A stretch of 64,000 nucleotides of DNA from Megasphaera_A sueciensis (GTDB lineage Bacteria; Bacillota; Negativicutes; Veillonellales; Megasphaeraceae). A model generated the notes under the pieces. That model did not search any database and had not been told where the DNA came from. It worked only from the letters and a program-made list of their open reading frames with translations. The DNA lies in contig NZ_CP116939.1 of NCBI RefSeq assembly GCF_050219315.1, positions 806,001 through 870,000 on the forward strand. The letters run 5' to 3'. Both the position numbers and the translations under genes were made by a program. Below are positions 52,614-60,903 of the stretch, in pieces (position 1 is the first letter of the stretch; the number at the start of each line of letters is the position of its first letter).

Positions 52614-54359
52614 TCAAATTTTATTTTTAACAGGTTTAAATACAACAGCAAATATGGCAAATAGCACAACTGTTCCTGCAAGGAACAGCGCACCCGCTTG
52701 ATATAGCAAAGACGGGTCGACGGTACTTGCAGCTAAAACCTCTCCTTTAACAACCGGGATCAAGAAATTCAGAGGCCCCGCTAGCATATAAATATATATG
52801 CTGACGATCGCCAGCAGAATAATAGAGTGCTTCATGGAAAATTTATATAATTCGCCTTCTTCTCCTACGATGTTGGTAACAGCAGCTGCGATAGCAATAG
52901 ATTGCGGAGAAATCATTTTTCCCAATCCTCCGCCGGCTAAATTAGCACCTACTCCCAAAAAACCAGATGAGCCGATTGCTTCAAACGCCGTTGTTTGCAG
53001 TTTGGCAAACAATGCATTCGCAGATGTATCAGAACCAGTGACAAAGGTACCGATCCACCCAATGATTGATGCAAATAAAGGAAATAATGCACCGCTGCCT
53101 GCCACAAAATATCCCATAGTAGTAATCATTCCCGAATTATTGCCCACGTATGCATATCCGAGAACAGAACCAATGACCACAAATGTCCATCTCAATTGCT
53201 TGCATGAACTAATAAAAATTTTTATGGCTCGAACCGGAGAAACCCTAAGCACAATACACGATACCAAAGCGGCCAATACAATTGCCGTCCCGGCAGCAGA
53301 CAACCAATTTAAACTAAATATCATGGGCAACGCTCTATGCGTGGTTCCACTGATAATAGCATTATTTATTATTGGTACCGGGAACGCAATTGTTACAGTA
53401 TTCAACAAGGCTAACACCGATTTCATACCCCAATCAGCAATCATAATAATCAGAATAATAAAAGGGCTCCATGCACGAATAACTTCCTTCATGTGAAGTT
53501 TTTCTTTATTTTCTTCAATAGGTACATCATTCTCAAATCGAAAAACAGTAGTCGGTTTCCAAATTTTCAAGAACAGCGTCATACAAACCAAACACGCAAT
53601 AGAAGCCGTAATATCAGGCAAAACAGGTCCTAAAAAATAAGACGTAAATCCTAATACAAGCGCAAACGAACCGGAACAGACCATGATAGCCGGAAACAAC
53701 TCCCATACACCTTTGATTCCGGACATAACAACAACAATATAAAAAGGAATAATAATGCCGATTAAAGGTAAAATCCAAGCTAATAGACGTGAAATATTAG
53801 CACTATCCAATCCTGTTACTTGTGCCGCAACTAAAACAGGAATTCCCAATCCACCAAAAGCTACCGGAGCCGTATTCGCTAATAACGCCAGACAAGCTGC
53901 ATATCTAGCCCTAAACCCAAGACCAACAAGCATAGCTGCGGTAATCGCGACGGGAGTACCAAAACCGGCGGCGCCTTCAAGAAAAGCGCCAAAACAAAAA
54001 CAAATCAATAACACTTGCAGACGACGGTCATCCGTAATAGAGGATATTGATTTTTTTATAATTTCAAACTGTCCGGTCTCAACAGTCAAATTATATAAAA
54101 ATGTCGCTGCAAGTACAATCCACCCAATAGGGAAAAAACCATAAACGAAACCGTGAACTGCTGATACAACAGCTAGATTCAACGGCATGTGGAAAAACAA
54201 CACTGCCAAGACGATTGCCACACCTGCTGTCATTAAACCAGCCCAATATCCCTTTACCTTGAGAATCACTAGCACTAAAAAGAAAAAAATAATCGGAATA
54301 AATGCAATTAACGCGGATAAAGCCATGTTACCCATTGGATCAAATACTTGCGTATACAT
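52614..54359 (-). CDS. L-lactate permease family transporter
   Basis: 581 residues, about 14 hydrophobic segments, LctP/LldP family. Signature stretches: GAFLEGAAGFGTPVAITAAM, ALLANTAPVAFGGLGIP, GWIGTFVTGSDTSANALF and NLAGGGLGKMISPQSIAIA. It imports or exports lactate or glycolate with protons. No lactate dehydrogenase lies beside it. SD AAGGAGGTGG and its own promoter. Confidence 0.93.
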   Translation of the reverse strand: MYTQVFDPMGNMALSALIAFIPIIFFFLVLVILKVKGYWAGLMTAGVAIVLAVLFFHMPLNLAVVSAVHGFVYGFFPIGWIVLAATFLYNLTVETGQFEIIKKSISSITDDRRLQVLLICFCFGAFLEGAAGFGTPVAITAAMLVGLGFRARYAACLALLANTAPVAFGGLGIPVLVAAQVTGLDSANISRLLAWILPLIGIIIPFYIVVVMSGIKGVWELFPAIMVCSGSFALVLGFTSYFLGPVLPDITASIACLVCMTLFLKIWKPTTVFRFENDVPIEENKEKLHMKEVIRAWSPFIILIIMIADWGMKSVLALLNTVTIAFPVPIINNAIISGTTHRALPMIFSLNWLSAAGTAIVLAALVSCIVLRVSPVRAIKIFISSCKQLRWTFVVIGSVLGYAYVGNNSGMITTMGYFVAGSGALFPLFASIIGWIGTFVTGSDTSANALFAKLQTTAFEAIGSSGFLGVGANLAGGGLGKMISPQSIAIAAAVTNIVGEEGELYKFSMKHSIILLAIVSIYIYMLAGPLNFLIPVVKGEVLAASTVDPSLLYQAGALFLAGTVVLFAIFAVVFKPVKNKI

Positions 54360-54405
54360 AAAACATCCACCTCCTTATAATACTTTCTACTTTTATTATA
54401 AATAA

Positions 54406-54434
54406 ACTATAGCATGTATAAAAATGTTTTTCAA
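54406..54434 (-). promoter_or_regulatory. Promoter of the lactate permease gene
   Basis: Minus strand TTGAAA (complement of 54429-54434), 17-bp spacer, TATAGT (complement of 54406-54411), 46 bp before the ATG. Confidence 0.7.
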
Positions 54435-54664
54435 TTTTTATTTTTTTACACATATAACATAGATTATCACATCATCAATACTCATCAACACTAATTGCAA
54501 AAGATAAATTTTTTGTGATGTTCCTATCAAATAAAAAAACATTTATTTTATTTTTATGCATTTACACGTCCTATAAATCGTATTATTACAACTATCATCT
54601 CATAGAAAAATAATACAAATTCAATATATTTTTTGATTATCAACCAAGAATGTATGGGCAGTTA

Positions 54665-55141
54665 AAAAAAATTACAGAACCGCGTAGGAAATCACCCATT
54701 AGTTAAACAACCGACCTCTCCATCGAGTAGTCCATAGGAATTTCAGCTCTTTTCCGATGACCTCTACCCTTCTTGTATTTACACATTGTCTGTTCTTTAT
54801 GAACATTCTTAGCAATGTGTATCCTAGAAAGTCAAACCCTGTATTGGGATATGTTTTTTCTATTTTAATTTTAGCAATAAATAATTTTGGGGTTCAGCGG
54901 ATGCAATTCAACCTGCCTCATCTACAGGATTGGCTTCGCATAGTTTTTTGAGTTTTAGGTGGAGTGGCAGCCTTGTCCGCCTACGCCTGCCTTGTATGAA
55001 GTTTCTGTTCGTCAGACTGATTTGCTGCCGGCTTCCTTTCGATTCCACCTTGCGATGGACGCCCTTATCTTACGCTATGTGCTCGGCACTATTAACCTGC
55101 ACTCAGGACTTTTACCCGTTAGGCTGTGCTCATGGGCACAC
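54665..55141 (-). mobile_element. Degraded, internally deleted group II intron
   Basis: Read on the minus strand from 55141, it starts GTGTGCCCATGAGCAC and continues with domain I landmarks seen in bacterial group II introns (AAGGGCGTCC, GTGGAATCGAAAGGAAGC, GGCAGCAAA, CTGACGAACAGAAACTTCATA, CAAGGC). A reverse-transcriptase remnant with GFDFLGYT lies at about 54800-54845. CGATGGAGAGGTCGG and TACGCGGTTCTG near 54685-54735 look like domain V flanks. Nearly all of the reverse transcriptase is missing, so the element is dead. GC-richer than its surroundings. The exact 3' end is not certain. Confidence 0.75.
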
Positions 55142-55147
55142 CACATA

Positions 55148-55183
55148 TAACATCCCCCTTGCCATATGGCAAGGGGGATGTTA
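55148..55183 (-). terminator. Perfect 36-bp palindrome behind the radical SAM gene; intron target hairpin
   Basis: TAACATCCCCCTTGCCAT and its complement form an 18-bp arm palindrome 78 bp after the radical SAM stop. It is the likely terminator. The group II intron begins 6 bp further on, the classic place for introns that target terminator hairpins. Confidence 0.8.
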
Positions 55184-55261
55184 CTCATAGAACTCCGCAC
55201 GATAAACAAACACTATCATGAATATAATAGTAAATAGAGATTTTTACTAGTTTATGCGGAA

Positions 55262-56608
55262 TCATTGTAGCAAATGAAAATAATTATTTTTGCATATACG
55301 TATATCCAAATGCAGCAGAAGCAGACCAATTCTGCTTATAATCCATAATCCTAATCGACGAAAACCTGATTCTAACCCAAAAATTTTCATAATGGTAAAC
55401 GACGAAGAAAAACTATAAAACTTTGCAATAGCACGAAAGAATTCCTTTTGCAATTCTTTTGCAGACAATTGTTTAGGCATAAAAGTTACATGCATCATGT
55501 CAAAACGACTCCAGTCATGAGTTATCATTCTATGTTCAGATACAAACTGTTGGTGTATAGGGGTCCCTGGAAAAGGAGTCAAAATAGCCGGCTGCAGTTG
55601 ATAGGCATGTATATGTCGGCAAAATCGGACATTACGTCTCATATCCTCTATACTGTCATTGTCCAATCCCAATACGATGCTCGCAATTACTCTTATCTTG
55701 TACTTTTTCATTACTTGGGAACATTGCTTGATATCTATGACCTGCTGTTTTTTATGAACAGAATCCAAGGATTTTTGATTTAATGATTCAATTCCAATCA
55801 AAACCCGGTTCAAATGCGCCTGCTGCAAAAGTTGCAACAACTCTTCATCGCGGGCTAAATCAGTCCGGCCAAAAAAAAATGTTTCTTTAAAAATTAATCC
55901 TTCTGATAACATACGTCGTAATAACTGTTTAGCACGTTCTTTATTCGCAGTAAAATTATCATCTTCAAAGTTCATATATTGAAATCCTGCTTTTTTATAA
56001 CCACGTAATTCTTCTATAACATTTTCAATACTGCGTTCACGATATGGATGAAACATCCGAGATGTGGTACAAAAACTGCAAGCAAAGGGACACCCGCGTG
56101 TAGTCATAACATTGGCAGAATCACAAGGTGTTTTCAATAAATGATAGTCCGGAAATGGTATAATATCCAAATTTCGAATACTGGGAGAATATACAATAGG
56201 AGTCGTTAATTTACCGGAAACCACATCGGCGATAACACGTTCACCTTCTCCAACTATGACTTGATCTGCATGACAAATCGCTTCTTCAGGACAAGAACTG
56301 GCATGTATACCTCCAATTATGACCCTTTTTCTTTGCCTTCTAAAAAAATCAGCCAGTTCATACGCCCGCAGCGCACAAGAAGTCATCGTATAAATTCCAA
56401 TGATATCGGCATCGGCACAACACAATGAATAATTAACATCGTGATTTAACTCTTCATACACCTCTACGTTATATCCTTTTTCTTTTAAAATCCGTCCCAA
56501 TATCAAAGGTCCCGTGATTGCGCTGGAATGTCCATAAATAGCCCCGCCAATCCGATATAACGCAGTACGTCGGATTGGGGCCGCCGGAACTATAAAAACA
56601 ATTTTCAT
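55262..56608 (-). CDS. B12-binding-domain radical SAM enzyme of unknown substrate
   Basis: 448 residues from ATG 56608, behind AAGAAGGTG. N-terminal cobalamin-binding Rossmann domain (about 1-150; GPLILGRILKEKGYNVEVYEE, IIGIYTMTS, VIIGGIHASSCPEEA). Radical SAM core (about 165-370) with the cluster motif CPFACSFC, then FEDDNFTANKERA, GIESLNQKSLD and a helical C-terminal part. The layout resembles BchE/HpnP-like methyltransferases or oxidoreductases; a lipid or hydrophobic substrate is possible. Isolated gene. Confidence 0.88.
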   Translation of the reverse strand: MKIVFIVPAAPIRRTALYRIGGAIYGHSSAITGPLILGRILKEKGYNVEVYEELNHDVNYSLCCADADIIGIYTMTSCALRAYELADFFRRQRKRVIIGGIHASSCPEEAICHADQVIVGEGERVIADVVSGKLTTPIVYSPSIRNLDIIPFPDYHLLKTPCDSANVMTTRGCPFACSFCTTSRMFHPYRERSIENVIEELRGYKKAGFQYMNFEDDNFTANKERAKQLLRRMLSEGLIFKETFFFGRTDLARDEELLQLLQQAHLNRVLIGIESLNQKSLDSVHKKQQVIDIKQCSQVMKKYKIRVIASIVLGLDNDSIEDMRRNVRFCRHIHAYQLQPAILTPFPGTPIHQQFVSEHRMITHDWSRFDMMHVTFMPKQLSAKELQKEFFRAIAKFYSFSSSFTIMKIFGLESGFRRLGLWIISRIGLLLLHLDIRICKNNYFHLLQ

Positions 56609-56780
56609 ACTATCCACCTTCTTACATAAATACAGCTAACTATACAAAATAAAAATAGTAAACTTGTTTAATACTTATATTATAATCCCATATAATATAA
56701 GCGTCTAATCTATAATGTAACAAATCTCAATAGTCCAATATCATGCTGACTTGATTAGCAACACTTTTTGGGAGAAATTT

Positions 56781-57020
56781 TTAGAGGAGTAATTGCTTAA
56801 ATTTCATAAGACTTTTATAGCTCAAACTTCCACGAATTGTTTTGTTGTTAAACCAATACACATATGCCGCAAATTCTGTTTTTATGATTTTAATTTGACT
56901 AAAAAAGATTATCCATAATATTTGTTCCCATACAACGTTATTTTCAAAAATAGTTGAACACCGATGACGACACCCACCCATGACAAGCTCTGTAACTATG
57001 ACATTGACGGAACACTCATA
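56781..57020 (-). pseudogene. Remnant of an IS3-family transposase (C-terminal end)
   Basis: The last 30 codons before the stop at 56781 read YVYWFNNKTIRGSLSYKS then LMKFKQ, matching the C-terminal integrase end of IS3-family transposases (YIxWYNNxRIHGSLGYxSPVEFR). Upstream, QYGMSVPSMS-like sequence near 57000 resembles the catalytic-core region, but frames shift and most of the gene is gone. No inverted repeats were found. The 782-bp gap 56609-57390 holds little else. Confidence 0.6.
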
Positions 57021-57161
57021 CCATACTGATTAGGACACCACACTCCGCTACATCAATATCATTTTTCTGATCACACCATTCAGAATTCGTAATCATGACA
57101 TCTCTATTATCAATATCTTTCATTTAATAAAACATATGTTCTTTTATTAAGAAAATAAAAA

Positions 57162-57183
57162 TCCCATGCCATATGACATGGGA
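57162..57183 (-). terminator. Hairpin downstream of the tRNA cluster
   Basis: TCCCATG/CATGGGA with an 8-nt loop. The minus strand continues TTTTTATTTTC. It lies about 210 bp after tRNA-Arg; it could end the tRNA transcript or belong to the lost IS. Confidence 0.6.
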
Positions 57184-57390
57184 GAAAAATTATGTTGCCA
57201 ATCAATAATTAAATTTATAATCCGTCATTTACACAAAACAGTTCAAAACATAATGTATAAAAACTTAATAAAATAAATATTTATATATTAAATTCTAAGC
57301 ACAAAAATTATAATCTTCGAAATAAAGTGCCGACAAGATGTCAAAATGCCAAAAAACGGATTCCCAAAAATGAGAGCCCGCATATCTACT

Positions 57391-57467
57391 TGGTGACCCA
57401 GTAGGGATTCGAACCCTAGACCCACAGCTTAGAAGGCTGTTGCTCTATCCAGCTGAGCTACTGAGTC
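57391..57467 (-). tRNA. tRNA-Arg (anticodon TCT)
   Basis: Minus strand: acceptor GACTCAG/CTGGGTC, D arm TAGCTCAGCTGGATAGAGC, anticodon loop CTTCTAA (TCT, reads AGA), T loop TTCGAAT, CCA encoded. Third tRNA of the cluster. Confidence 0.96.
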
Positions 57468-57477
57468 AAATAAAAAA

Positions 57478-57551
57478 TGGAGCGGGTGATGGGAATCGAA
57501 CCCACATAACCAGCTTGGAAGGCTGGCGCTCTACCACTGAGCTACACCCGC
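57478..57551 (-). tRNA. tRNA-Gly (anticodon TCC)
   Basis: Minus strand: acceptor GCGGGTG/CACCCGC, anticodon stem GCCAGC-type with loop CTTCCAA (TCC, reads GGA), T loop TTCGATT, CCA encoded. 10 bp from tRNA-Arg. Confidence 0.96.
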
Positions 57552-57557
57552 ATTTTT

Positions 57558-57634
57558 TGGTCGGAGCAGCAGGACTTGAACCTGCGACCCCCTGGTCCCA
57601 AGCCAGGTGCGCTACCAAACTGCGCTATGCCCCG
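57558..57634 (-). tRNA. tRNA-Pro (anticodon TGG)
   Basis: Minus strand: acceptor CGGGGCA/TGCTCCG (one G-U), D arm TAGCGCAGTTTGGTAGCGC, anticodon loop CTTGGGA (TGG, reads CCA), T loop TTCAAGT, CCA encoded. First tRNA of the cluster. Confidence 0.96.
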
Positions 57635-57646
57635 CGAACAAATAAT

Positions 57647-57675
57647 ATTATATCAGTTCAATGAATTTTTGTCAA
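57647..57675 (-). promoter_or_regulatory. Consensus promoter of the tRNA-Pro-Gly-Arg cluster
   Basis: Minus strand TTGACA (complement of 57670-57675), 17-bp spacer, TATAAT (complement of 57647-57652). The -10 box ends 12 bp before the mature tRNA-Pro 5' end. Confidence 0.9.
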
Positions 57676-57689
57676 TCATTTATCCGCAA

Positions 57690-58469
57690 TTATTCGCGAA
57701 TTGTTGGCATATTTCTTCCATTAAATACTTCTAACATTTCCTGACGCACCAATTGTCTAATCAGCTTTTTTTCCTTCGGATTTAATTCGTCTTCTGTAAC
57801 ATTGAACAAATAATTATCAAGATCAAATTCTTTAAGAAGCATCTTTGTATGGAAAATATTTTCCTGATATACATTTACATCAACCATATCGTATAATGTA
57901 CGCGTTCGAGGCGCAATATAATTTTGAATGGAATTAATACGGTGATCAATAAAAAGTTTTTTGCCATTAATATCTCTCGTAAATCCGCGAACACGATAAT
58001 CCAACGTTACAATATCAGAATCAAAACTATCCAAAAGATAGTTCAACGCATTCAGCGGTGAAATTTTTCCACACGTCGATACGTCAATATCGGCACGAAA
58101 CGTACTGATTCCACGATATGGGTGACTTTCAGGATATGTATGAACCGTCAAATGACTTTTATCAAGATGACAAACCACATCGGCATCTTTTCCCTCAATA
58201 GGTTCCTCAGAAATGAGAATAGTAACGCTGGCCCCTTGTGGATCATAATCTTGGCTGGCAATATTTAAAATATTTGCACCAATAATAGATGCCACTTTCT
58301 TTAGTATCTCTGTCAATCTATCTGCATTATATGCATCGTCGATATATTCGATATACTGGCGTTGAGCTTCTTCCGTATTTGCGTAGCAAATATCATAAAT
58401 GTTAAAGCTCAACGTTTTTGTCAAATTATTGAATCCATATAATTTAAGTTTATTTTTCTTAACTGTCAT
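57690..58469 (-). CDS. speD: S-adenosylmethionine decarboxylase proenzyme (E. coli-type SpeD)
   Basis: Makes decarboxylated SAM, the aminopropyl donor for spermidine. 259 residues, the long bacterial class. The self-cleavage site is in VCHLDKSHLTVHTYPESHP, where the Ser after Lys becomes the pyruvoyl group. The conserved Cys in DVSTCGKISPLNALNYLL is the proton donor. The usual partner speE is not adjacent. It follows yfcE by 58 bp and may be the end of that operon; the tRNA promoter lies directly downstream. Confidence 0.94.
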   Translation of the reverse strand: MTVKKNKLKLYGFNNLTKTLSFNIYDICYANTEEAQRQYIEYIDDAYNADRLTEILKKVASIIGANILNIASQDYDPQGASVTILISEEPIEGKDADVVCHLDKSHLTVHTYPESHPYRGISTFRADIDVSTCGKISPLNALNYLLDSFDSDIVTLDYRVRGFTRDINGKKLFIDHRINSIQNYIAPRTRTLYDMVDVNVYQENIFHTKMLLKEFDLDNYLFNVTEDELNPKEKKLIRQLVRQEMLEVFNGRNMPTIRE

Positions 58470-58527
58470 AATGTATTATCCCTCGTCAATAGATTTTAGC
58501 AGAGACCTGCATTGTTATCATATGTAA

Positions 58528-59013
58528 TTACAATTCATATAATTGTACACCTACAAGAGTACTATTATCAATAGTACCAACAGCATATGTTCCTGTTTTA
58601 CCATCACGCGGCAGAGAAATACTTCCCGGATTAACAATTAGTATTTTTTCTCTTTTTTCCAGCATCTGACAATGTGTATGTCCAAATACCACTAAAGAAG
58701 CTTGATGATTTTTCCCTAATTCAATTAATTTTTTTAATCGGTTATCATACCATTGATGTCCATGTATTACAGTAATGATAACTCCATCAACAGCAACATC
58801 CCGGCAATCCGGTTTCTGATACGCATACAAATCATTATTTCCTCGTACCGAATAAACAGGAACTCCCGCATAAGCCGCTAATATCTCTGCATCTTCACAA
58901 TAATCTCCGGCATGTATCCAGCAAACAACTTCCGGAGCCTTTTTCACCATACATTCTATATTATAAACACAGCCATGACTGTCACTGACAATTCCTATCC
59001 GTCGCTGACTCAT
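58528..59013 (-). CDS. YfcE/MJ0936-family metallophosphoesterase
   Basis: 161 residues. Metal-binding motifs: GIVSDSHG, HAGDYCED, VRGNND, TVIHGH, VFGHTH. A phosphodiesterase of unknown physiological substrate. Its ATG overlaps the rdgB stop by 4 bp (59010-59013), the common rdgB-yfcE pairing in Firmicutes. Confidence 0.93.
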   Translation of the reverse strand: MSQRRIGIVSDSHGCVYNIECMVKKAPEVVCWIHAGDYCEDAEILAAYAGVPVYSVRGNNDLYAYQKPDCRDVAVDGVIITVIHGHQWYDNRLKKLIELGKNHQASLVVFGHTHCQMLEKREKILIVNPGSISLPRDGKTGTYAVGTIDNSTLVGVQLYEL

Positions 59014-59600
59014 CGTAAATGCTCCACAAGCTCTCGCAGCGCTTTGCCACGGTGGCTTACCGTATTTTTTTCTTCTCCGGTCAATTCTGCCATACTTTTT
59101 CCTTTTTCAGGAAGGTAAAAAAGCGGATCATAGCCAAACCCACTAGTACCACTGTAAAAATCACGCAAAATTCCTTCACAAGTCCCCTTAGCGGTAATAT
59201 AATGACCATCGGGCCAGACAAGCACTAATACGCAAACATAGCGTCCCGTACGTTTTTCAACAGGAAATCGCGCCAGTTCACGAATTAATTTTTGATTATT
59301 TTTTTCATCATCACAATCATCTCCGGCATATCGTGCCGAAAAAATACCAGGACGATCATGCAATGCATCTGCAATAATACCGGAATCATCTGCCAGACAA
59401 GGCTGTCCCGTCTTCTTCATATAATAAACAGCTTTTAGATAGGCGTTTTCTTCAAAAGAGTGTCCCGTTTCTTCCGGCTCCGCAATATCAGGAATTACCT
59501 CATGGATAGACTGTACTGCATAGCCCAGAGGCACCAGCATTGCCCGAAATTCGCGAATTTTACCTTTATTATGTGTAGCAAGTATAATTGTTTTAGTCAT
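59010..59600 (-). CDS. rdgB: dITP/XTP pyrophosphatase (RdgB/HAM1)
   Basis: Removes non-canonical purine nucleotides. 196 residues. ATHNKGKIREFRAML binds the triphosphate. EETGHSFEENAYLKA, LADDSGIIADAL, GIFSARYAG, TSGFGYDPLFYLPE and SHRGKALREL are the family signature. SD AAGGA. Coupled to yfcE downstream; 12 bp after the CofE-like gene. Confidence 0.95.
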   Translation of the reverse strand: MTKTIILATHNKGKIREFRAMLVPLGYAVQSIHEVIPDIAEPEETGHSFEENAYLKAVYYMKKTGQPCLADDSGIIADALHDRPGIFSARYAGDDCDDEKNNQKLIRELARFPVEKRTGRYVCVLVLVWPDGHYITAKGTCEGILRDFYSGTSGFGYDPLFYLPEKGKSMAELTGEEKNTVSHRGKALRELVEHLR

Positions 59601-59612
59601 TTCATCCTTACC

Positions 59613-60314
59613 TTACTCTGCATCAGTTGAATCCTCGGTTTTTTTTGCTTTCATCCGTTCTTTATTTTCCCTAACGACTTGTGCATAATTTTTAATAATT
59701 ACAATGGGGGTTTTTTGCGATGCATTCCCAAACGGATTGTCAATTAATATTTTAGCTATTTCTTTTGGATCCAACCCCCGCGAATGTCCTAAAACAGCCG
59801 AACGTTTCAAATCATTGACATCCGCTATGCAGGCTCCATAGCAATTCATCCGTTTTTTTATTTTTTCAGCTACTCCATCCGGATCTGCAGGTCCATAAAC
59901 AATACATTTATCGAAAGGCGGCATCGTTCCTGTCACATCATCCGTCAGGGAAGCCTGCCGGCACAGCTTATAAAATACACCGTTCTTGCCAATAAGTTTG
60001 GCAAAAAAACCCAGGATAAAACAAAATAACGTTTTCCATTCACCTTCCAGCTCCATTGCAGCCTGCATACCATACAAACTAGCCATACTTCCCTCTGCTG
60101 GTACAAAACGCCGCATAAGGCGGGCCTGCCACGAAGGCGTCAGTTCCTCTGGCCGCGTATATCGCCGCTGCGTAATCGCTACTACACTTTCAGCTGAACA
60201 GATAATATCATCGGGACCTACAAGTGCAGAGGCATATTCAGCAATACTATCTACAATATCGTCTTTGTCTGTAAGAATTCTTGTTTTAACCGGAACCAGT
60301 TCTAATTCTGCCAT
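59613..60314 (-). CDS. CofE-like protein (coenzyme F420-0:L-glutamate ligase family)
   Basis: 233 residues of the F420 ligase fold (PF01996): LVGPDDIICSAESVVAITQ, LGFFAKLIGKNGVFY, DDVTGTMPPFDKCIVYGP, CYGACIADVNDL and NPFGNASQKTPIVII. No other F420 genes are in the window and this type of bacterium is not known to make F420, so it probably adds an amino acid to another molecule or has a different role. Only 3 bp separate it from the membrane-anchored unknown gene upstream. Confidence 0.78.
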   Translation of the reverse strand: MAELELVPVKTRILTDKDDIVDSIAEYASALVGPDDIICSAESVVAITQRRYTRPEELTPSWQARLMRRFVPAEGSMASLYGMQAAMELEGEWKTLFCFILGFFAKLIGKNGVFYKLCRQASLTDDVTGTMPPFDKCIVYGPADPDGVAEKIKKRMNCYGACIADVNDLKRSAVLGHSRGLDPKEIAKILIDNPFGNASQKTPIVIIKNYAQVVRENKERMKAKKTEDSTDAE

Positions 60315-60317
60315 AAT

Positions 60318-60872
60318 CTATTTTTCCTCCCATATGCTTTTTAACGCATGCTGAACTTCTGAAGCCTTCAAGGTAATACGAGCCTTATGAATATACCATT
60401 CACTGCGCGCTACTACCTGATAAACTAAGTCAATAGACATATCGGGGAAAGTCCGTAAATCTTGTTTTATATTTCCATTTTTACTGATAAGTTCTACTGT
60501 CACACGAATGTGACCGCCCTTACCAGGAAGAATAATGACTGATTCCCAATAACCATCGTCACGTTCGGCTGCTTTGTTAGCCAGTTGAGAATGAACGATA
60601 CACTTATCATATTGTTCATAGGGTAAAAGATGGCGTGGATAAAAATCCATAATAGTTCCCCCCTGCTTGCCAGTATTCCTGAAAGGAACTTCTGTTTCAA
60701 ACACGGCTGTATCCGTCGAAATTTTCTTAAGAACAAATGGTTTACGCTTACGTGATTCAATAACAAAATGAGCATCGCCTTGTCTCCAGGCAAACAACCT
60801 GAAAAGCAAATAGAAAACTGCGCATATACCGATAAGTGCAACGATAATGTTAATCAATACATAAAATAACAC
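60318..60872 (-). CDS. Membrane-anchored protein of unknown function
   Basis: 184 residues: one N-terminal transmembrane segment (about 2-30; VLINIIVALIGICAVFYLLF) and a cytoplasmic or external beta-rich domain with no motif I recognise (FVIESRKRKPFVLKKIS, GGHIRVTVELISKNGNI). It lies 31 bp after murI and 3 bp before the CofE-like gene, so the unknown protein and the ligase may work together. Confidence 0.7.
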   Translation of the reverse strand: MLFYVLINIIVALIGICAVFYLLFRLFAWRQGDAHFVIESRKRKPFVLKKISTDTAVFETEVPFRNTGKQGGTIMDFYPRHLLPYEQYDKCIVHSQLANKAAERDDGYWESVIILPGKGGHIRVTVELISKNGNIKQDLRTFPDMSIDLVYQVVARSEWYIHKARITLKASEVQHALKSIWEEK

Positions 60873-60903
60873 AATACAGGACTCCTTTTAATTATATTTT
60901 ATA

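Noticed and set aside
52228..52701. 157-codon plus-strand open frame
   Set aside because: Runs into the antisense of the lactate permease gene, has no Shine-Dalgarno and no protein-like motif; the minus strand of the same stretch looks more coding-like but is broken.
57440..57664. 74-codon plus-strand open frame with GDGNRTHITSLEGWRSTTELHP-like sequence
   Set aside because: It is the antisense translation of the tRNA-Pro/Gly/Arg cluster, a well-known annotation artefact.
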